In this document: one piece after another, positions 8,201 through 9,743 of the stretch
Numbering within the stretch: position 1 is the stretch's first letter
Layout of the letters: the number at the start of each line of letters is the position of its first letter
Source of the DNA: Pseudomonadota bacterium
Lineage (GTDB): Bacteria > Pseudomonadota > Gammaproteobacteria > Pseudomonadales > Pseudomonadaceae
Reading direction: 5' to 3'
Length of the DNA: 9,743 bases
Assembly: GCA_023388335.1 (NCBI GenBank)
Contig: JAEWGL010000111.1
Coordinates: forward strand, 1 to 9,743
Made by a program: the position numbers and the translations under genes
The notes under the pieces: generated by a model
Seen by the model: only the letters and a program-made list of their open reading frames with translations
The model's database searches: none
What the model was told of the DNA's origin: nothing

Positions 8201-9743
8201 CGGGCGTCTTGCCTGGCCGGTGGATGATCTGCAGCATCGCTTCGCCAGCATTCCAGCTGAACGAGGCGCGCAGGGCTTCATGCCGCGCGACTACGGCCTG
8301 CCAGGCCTGGGCGAAGCGTTGCGGATCGAGCGCGCTGTTGATGCGGTAGCGGTCCTGCATGTAGTAGATGCCGGTGCCTGGCTCGAGCAGGGTATGCAAC
8401 AGCATGCCTTCCTGCATCGGCGTCAGCGGGTAGACGTCCTCTATCTCGCCAGCGGCCACCGGCAAGGCATCGATCTGTTCCTGGGTCAGCTGCGCCAGGG
8501 GGAAGTCGGACGGGGTAAAGCTGCCGTTGCCGTCGGCCAGACAGTGTTCGACCAGCGCCAGCAGTTCCTGGCGATAGGCCTCGGCCAGCTCGGCGATGGT
8601 GCGCTGGTCATAGCGTTCGGCGCTGAAGGTCCAGCGCAGCTGCAAGGCGCCGCCGTAGACCTGGCCATCGACGCTGAGCCAGTTGGGCAGCGGCGCGTCC
8701 AGGTCATGGGCCAGGCCCGCCGGTGCATCCAGCGGCTGGAACAGCGCGGCGGCATCGAACTGCTGGTCGAACTGGCCCAGGTAGTTGAAGGTGATCCGTG
8801 CCTGGGGCAGCGCGGCCATGTGCTCGCGGGCGGCGTCATCGGCCAGGTAGCGCAGCACGCCGTAGCCAATGCCTTTGTGCGGCACCTGGCGCAGCTGCTC
8901 CTTGATGCGCTTGATCGAGCCGGCACGGGCGGCGTCGTCCTCGCCCGTTTCGGGGCTCAGGGACAATGGATAGGCATTGGTGAACCAGCCGACGCTGCGC
9001 GTCAGGTCGATGTCTTCGAACACGCCTTCCCGGCCGTGGCCTTCCAGTTGCACCAGCACCTTGTCATCGCCGCTCCAGCGGCACAGGGTGCGGGCCAGGG
9101 CCGTCAACAGCAGGTCGTTGACCTGGGTGTGGTAGGCGGCCGGGGCCAGTTGCAGCAACTGGCGGGTCTGCTCCAGGTCAAGGCCGATGGTCAGGGTGCG
9201 GGCATGGCGGTGCAGGTTGGCGCCTTGCGGGTGATCGCACGGCAGCTCATGACGAACGCTGCCCAGCTGCGCTTGCCACCAGTGCCGTTCATCGCGCAGC
9301 GAATCGCTGCCGGCATAACTGGCCAGGCGCGCGGCCCAGTCGCCCATGGCATGGGTCTTGGCCGCCAGCGGCTCGCCTCGGTACAGCGCCTGCAGGTCTT
9401 CGAGCAGCACGCGCCAGGAGACACCATCGACCACCAGGTGATGGACCGCCAGCAGCAGACGCTGTGCGCCCTGCCCGTCACTGACCAGCAGCGCGCGCAG
9501 CAGTGGCCCCTGCTCCAGGTCGAGGCTGCGTTGCACATCGGTGTACAGCGCCTGGCAGTCCTCGAAGCTGGCCACGGTCGCGGCCCACAACAGGGGCTGC
9601 GTCGCCTGGCCATATTCACCCTGCCAGCGTCCGTGGTGCGGGGTAAAGCGCAGGCGCAGGCTGTCGTGCTGCTCCAGCAGTGACGCCAGTGCCTGCTCCA
9701 GGGTTTCAGGCTGCAAGGGCTGGCGTGCCTCGAGCAACACGGC
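5205..9743 (-). CDS. pvdL: Pyoverdine chromophore synthetase PvdL, C-terminal part (E-C-A[Dab]-T), 5' end outside window
   Basis: PvdL assembles the acylated Glu - D-Tyr - Dab precursor of the pyoverdine chromophore in the cytoplasm. Residues are numbered from the Val codon at 9738-9740. That GTG is not a start: it lies inside a domain. E domain, about 1-400: HHLVVDG (100-106), VGWFTNAYP (250-258), KGIGYGVLRYL (289-299), FNYLG (318-322). C domain, about 435-870: PLTPMQEGMLL and HHILIDAW (570-577); placed after E, it should be of DCL type. A domain, about 890-1400: TSGSTGLPKG (1054-1063), NAYGPAE (1191-1197), YRTGDLARR, NGKLDRKAL. Carrier domain: LGGHSLL with phosphopantetheine Ser1449. The selectivity residues D1099, I1100, W1103, E1142, L1166, T1168, A1192, D1200, D1201, K1393 read DIWELTADDK, the Dab code as I recall it. 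The protein ends in an acidic tail with no thioesterase, matching the end of PvdL. A syringomycin-type Dab synthetase is a less likely alternative. Confidence 0.92.
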   Translation of the reverse strand, partial: AVLLEARQPLQPETLEQALASLLEQHDSLRLRFTPHHGRWQGEYGQATQPLLWAATVASFEDCQALYTDVQRSLDLEQGPLLRALLVSDGQGAQRLLLAVHHLVVDGVSWRVLLEDLQALYRGEPLAAKTHAMGDWAARLASYAGSDSLRDERHWWQAQLGSVRHELPCDHPQGANLHRHARTLTIGLDLEQTRQLLQLAPAAYHTQVNDLLLTALARTLCRWSGDDKVLVQLEGHGREGVFEDIDLTRSVGWFTNAYPLSLSPETGEDDAARAGSIKRIKEQLRQVPHKGIGYGVLRYLADDAAREHMAALPQARITFNYLGQFDQQFDAAALFQPLDAPAGLAHDLDAPLPNWLSVDGQVYGGALQLRWTFSAERYDQRTIAELAEAYRQELLALVEHCLADGNGSFTPSDFPLAQLTQEQIDALPVAAGEIEDVYPLTPMQEGMLLHTLLEPGTGIYYMQDRYRINSALDPQRFAQAWQAVVARHEALRASFSWNAGEAMLQIIHRPGKTPVDYQDWRGLDETAQEQRLQALHKQEREAGFVLLSEAPFHLRLVRVADEGYWFMMSNHHILIDAWCRSLLMNDFFELYQSLEQGRQAQLPVPPRYRDYIGWLQRQDLDEARQWWQRNLAGFERATAIPSDRPLRHDHAGDGMIVGDCYTRLPVNEGARLRELAQAHQLTVNTFAQAAWALVLARYSGERDVVFGVTVAGRPVSMPQMQRTVGLFINSIALRVQLPAPGQGCSVRQWLQGLLERNMELREYEYLPLVAIQERSELPKGQPLFDSLFVFENAPVEASVLDHAQHLNASSDSGRTHTNFPLTAVCYPGDDLGLHLSFDQRYFDTPTVERLLAEFKRLLLALVEGFEGDVAELPLLGADERRFLLEDCNRTEHAYTLEQSYVELFEARVAAHPQRIVARCLEATFDYAGLNLAANRLGHALVAAGVNVDQPVALLAERGLPLLGMIIGSFKAGAGYLPLDPGLPAARLQRIVELSRTPVLVCTAAHAEQARQLLDEVAGVARPTLLVWEQVQGNAAASHNPGIYSAPDNLAYVIYTSGSTGLPKGVMVEQRGMLNNQLSKVPYLTLDEQDVIAQTASQSFDISVWQFLAAPLFGARVQIVPNAIAHDPHGLLEHVQASGITVLESVPSLIQGMLANEHQVLDGLRWMLPTGEALPPELAAQWLQRYPAIGLVNAYGPAECSDDVAFFRVDRPSTQGSYLPIGTPTDNNRLYLLGDDQALVPLGAVGELCVAGTGVGRGYVGDPARTALAFIPHPFGATGERLYRTGDLARRRPDGVLEYVGRIDHQVKIRGYRIELGEIEARLHELAEIREAAVAVLEGINGKHLVGYLVAHQGVSADAALLEQVKQRLRADLAEYMVPLHWGWFDSLPRNANGKLDRKALPAIDIGAQHSQDYLAPRNELEQTLAGIWGDVLKAERVGVHDNFFELGGHSLLATQIASRLQKQLQLNVPLRAMFECSTVAELAEYVEGLKASALDDDKVDRLSDLMAELELL

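Noticed and set aside
5397..9683. Long plus-strand open frames opposite pvdL (5397-7175 and 7242-9683)
   Set aside because: Same reason: both are antisense to clear E, C, A and T domains, have low-complexity composition, and have no family resemblance.
9738..9740. GTG as possible start of the first synthetase
   Set aside because: The frame continues to the window edge, and the codon lies inside the epimerisation domain whose first motifs are missing. It is an internal Val.

Overview
The window is GC-rich and holds parts of two very large non-ribosomal peptide synthetase (NRPS) genes, both on the minus strand. It looks like a piece of a fluorescent Pseudomonas pyoverdine (siderophore) locus. 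The evidence is the E-C-A-T ending of the first gene without a thioesterase, its adenylation code DIWELTADDK (diaminobutyrate, Dab), an N-terminus of the second gene typical of Pseudomonas side-chain synthetases, and candidate PvdS iron-starvation boxes between the genes. The species cannot be fixed. An Asp as first side-chain residue would fit many P. putida-group pyoverdines.

Layout, read in the direction of transcription (right to left): (1) 9743-5205 is the 3' part of the chromophore synthetase gene pvdL: most of an epimerisation domain, a condensation domain, an adenylation domain for Dab, and a terminal carrier domain. (2) 5204-4777 is a 428-bp intergenic region. It has two hairpins after the pvdL stop, a short REP-like half-element, an exact iron-starvation box on the plus strand (pointing the 'wrong' way), and a one-mismatch box on the minus strand placed as the promoter of the next gene. 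(3) 4776-1 is the 5' part of a second NRPS gene (C-A-T-C-start of A). It runs off the left edge, and its first adenylation domain carries the aspartate code DLTKVGHVGK.

How they work together: PvdL builds the acylated Glu - D-Tyr - Dab chromophore precursor and leaves it on its last carrier domain. The second enzyme begins with an LCL-type condensation domain, as expected for accepting an L-Dab-ended chain, and adds L-Asp. Its second module then adds a residue whose selecting domain lies outside the window. The predicted order in view is ...D-Tyr - L-Dab - L-Asp - X. No RNA genes, CRISPR arrays, transposases or other protein genes were found. The long plus-strand reading frames are judged to be antisense shadows.
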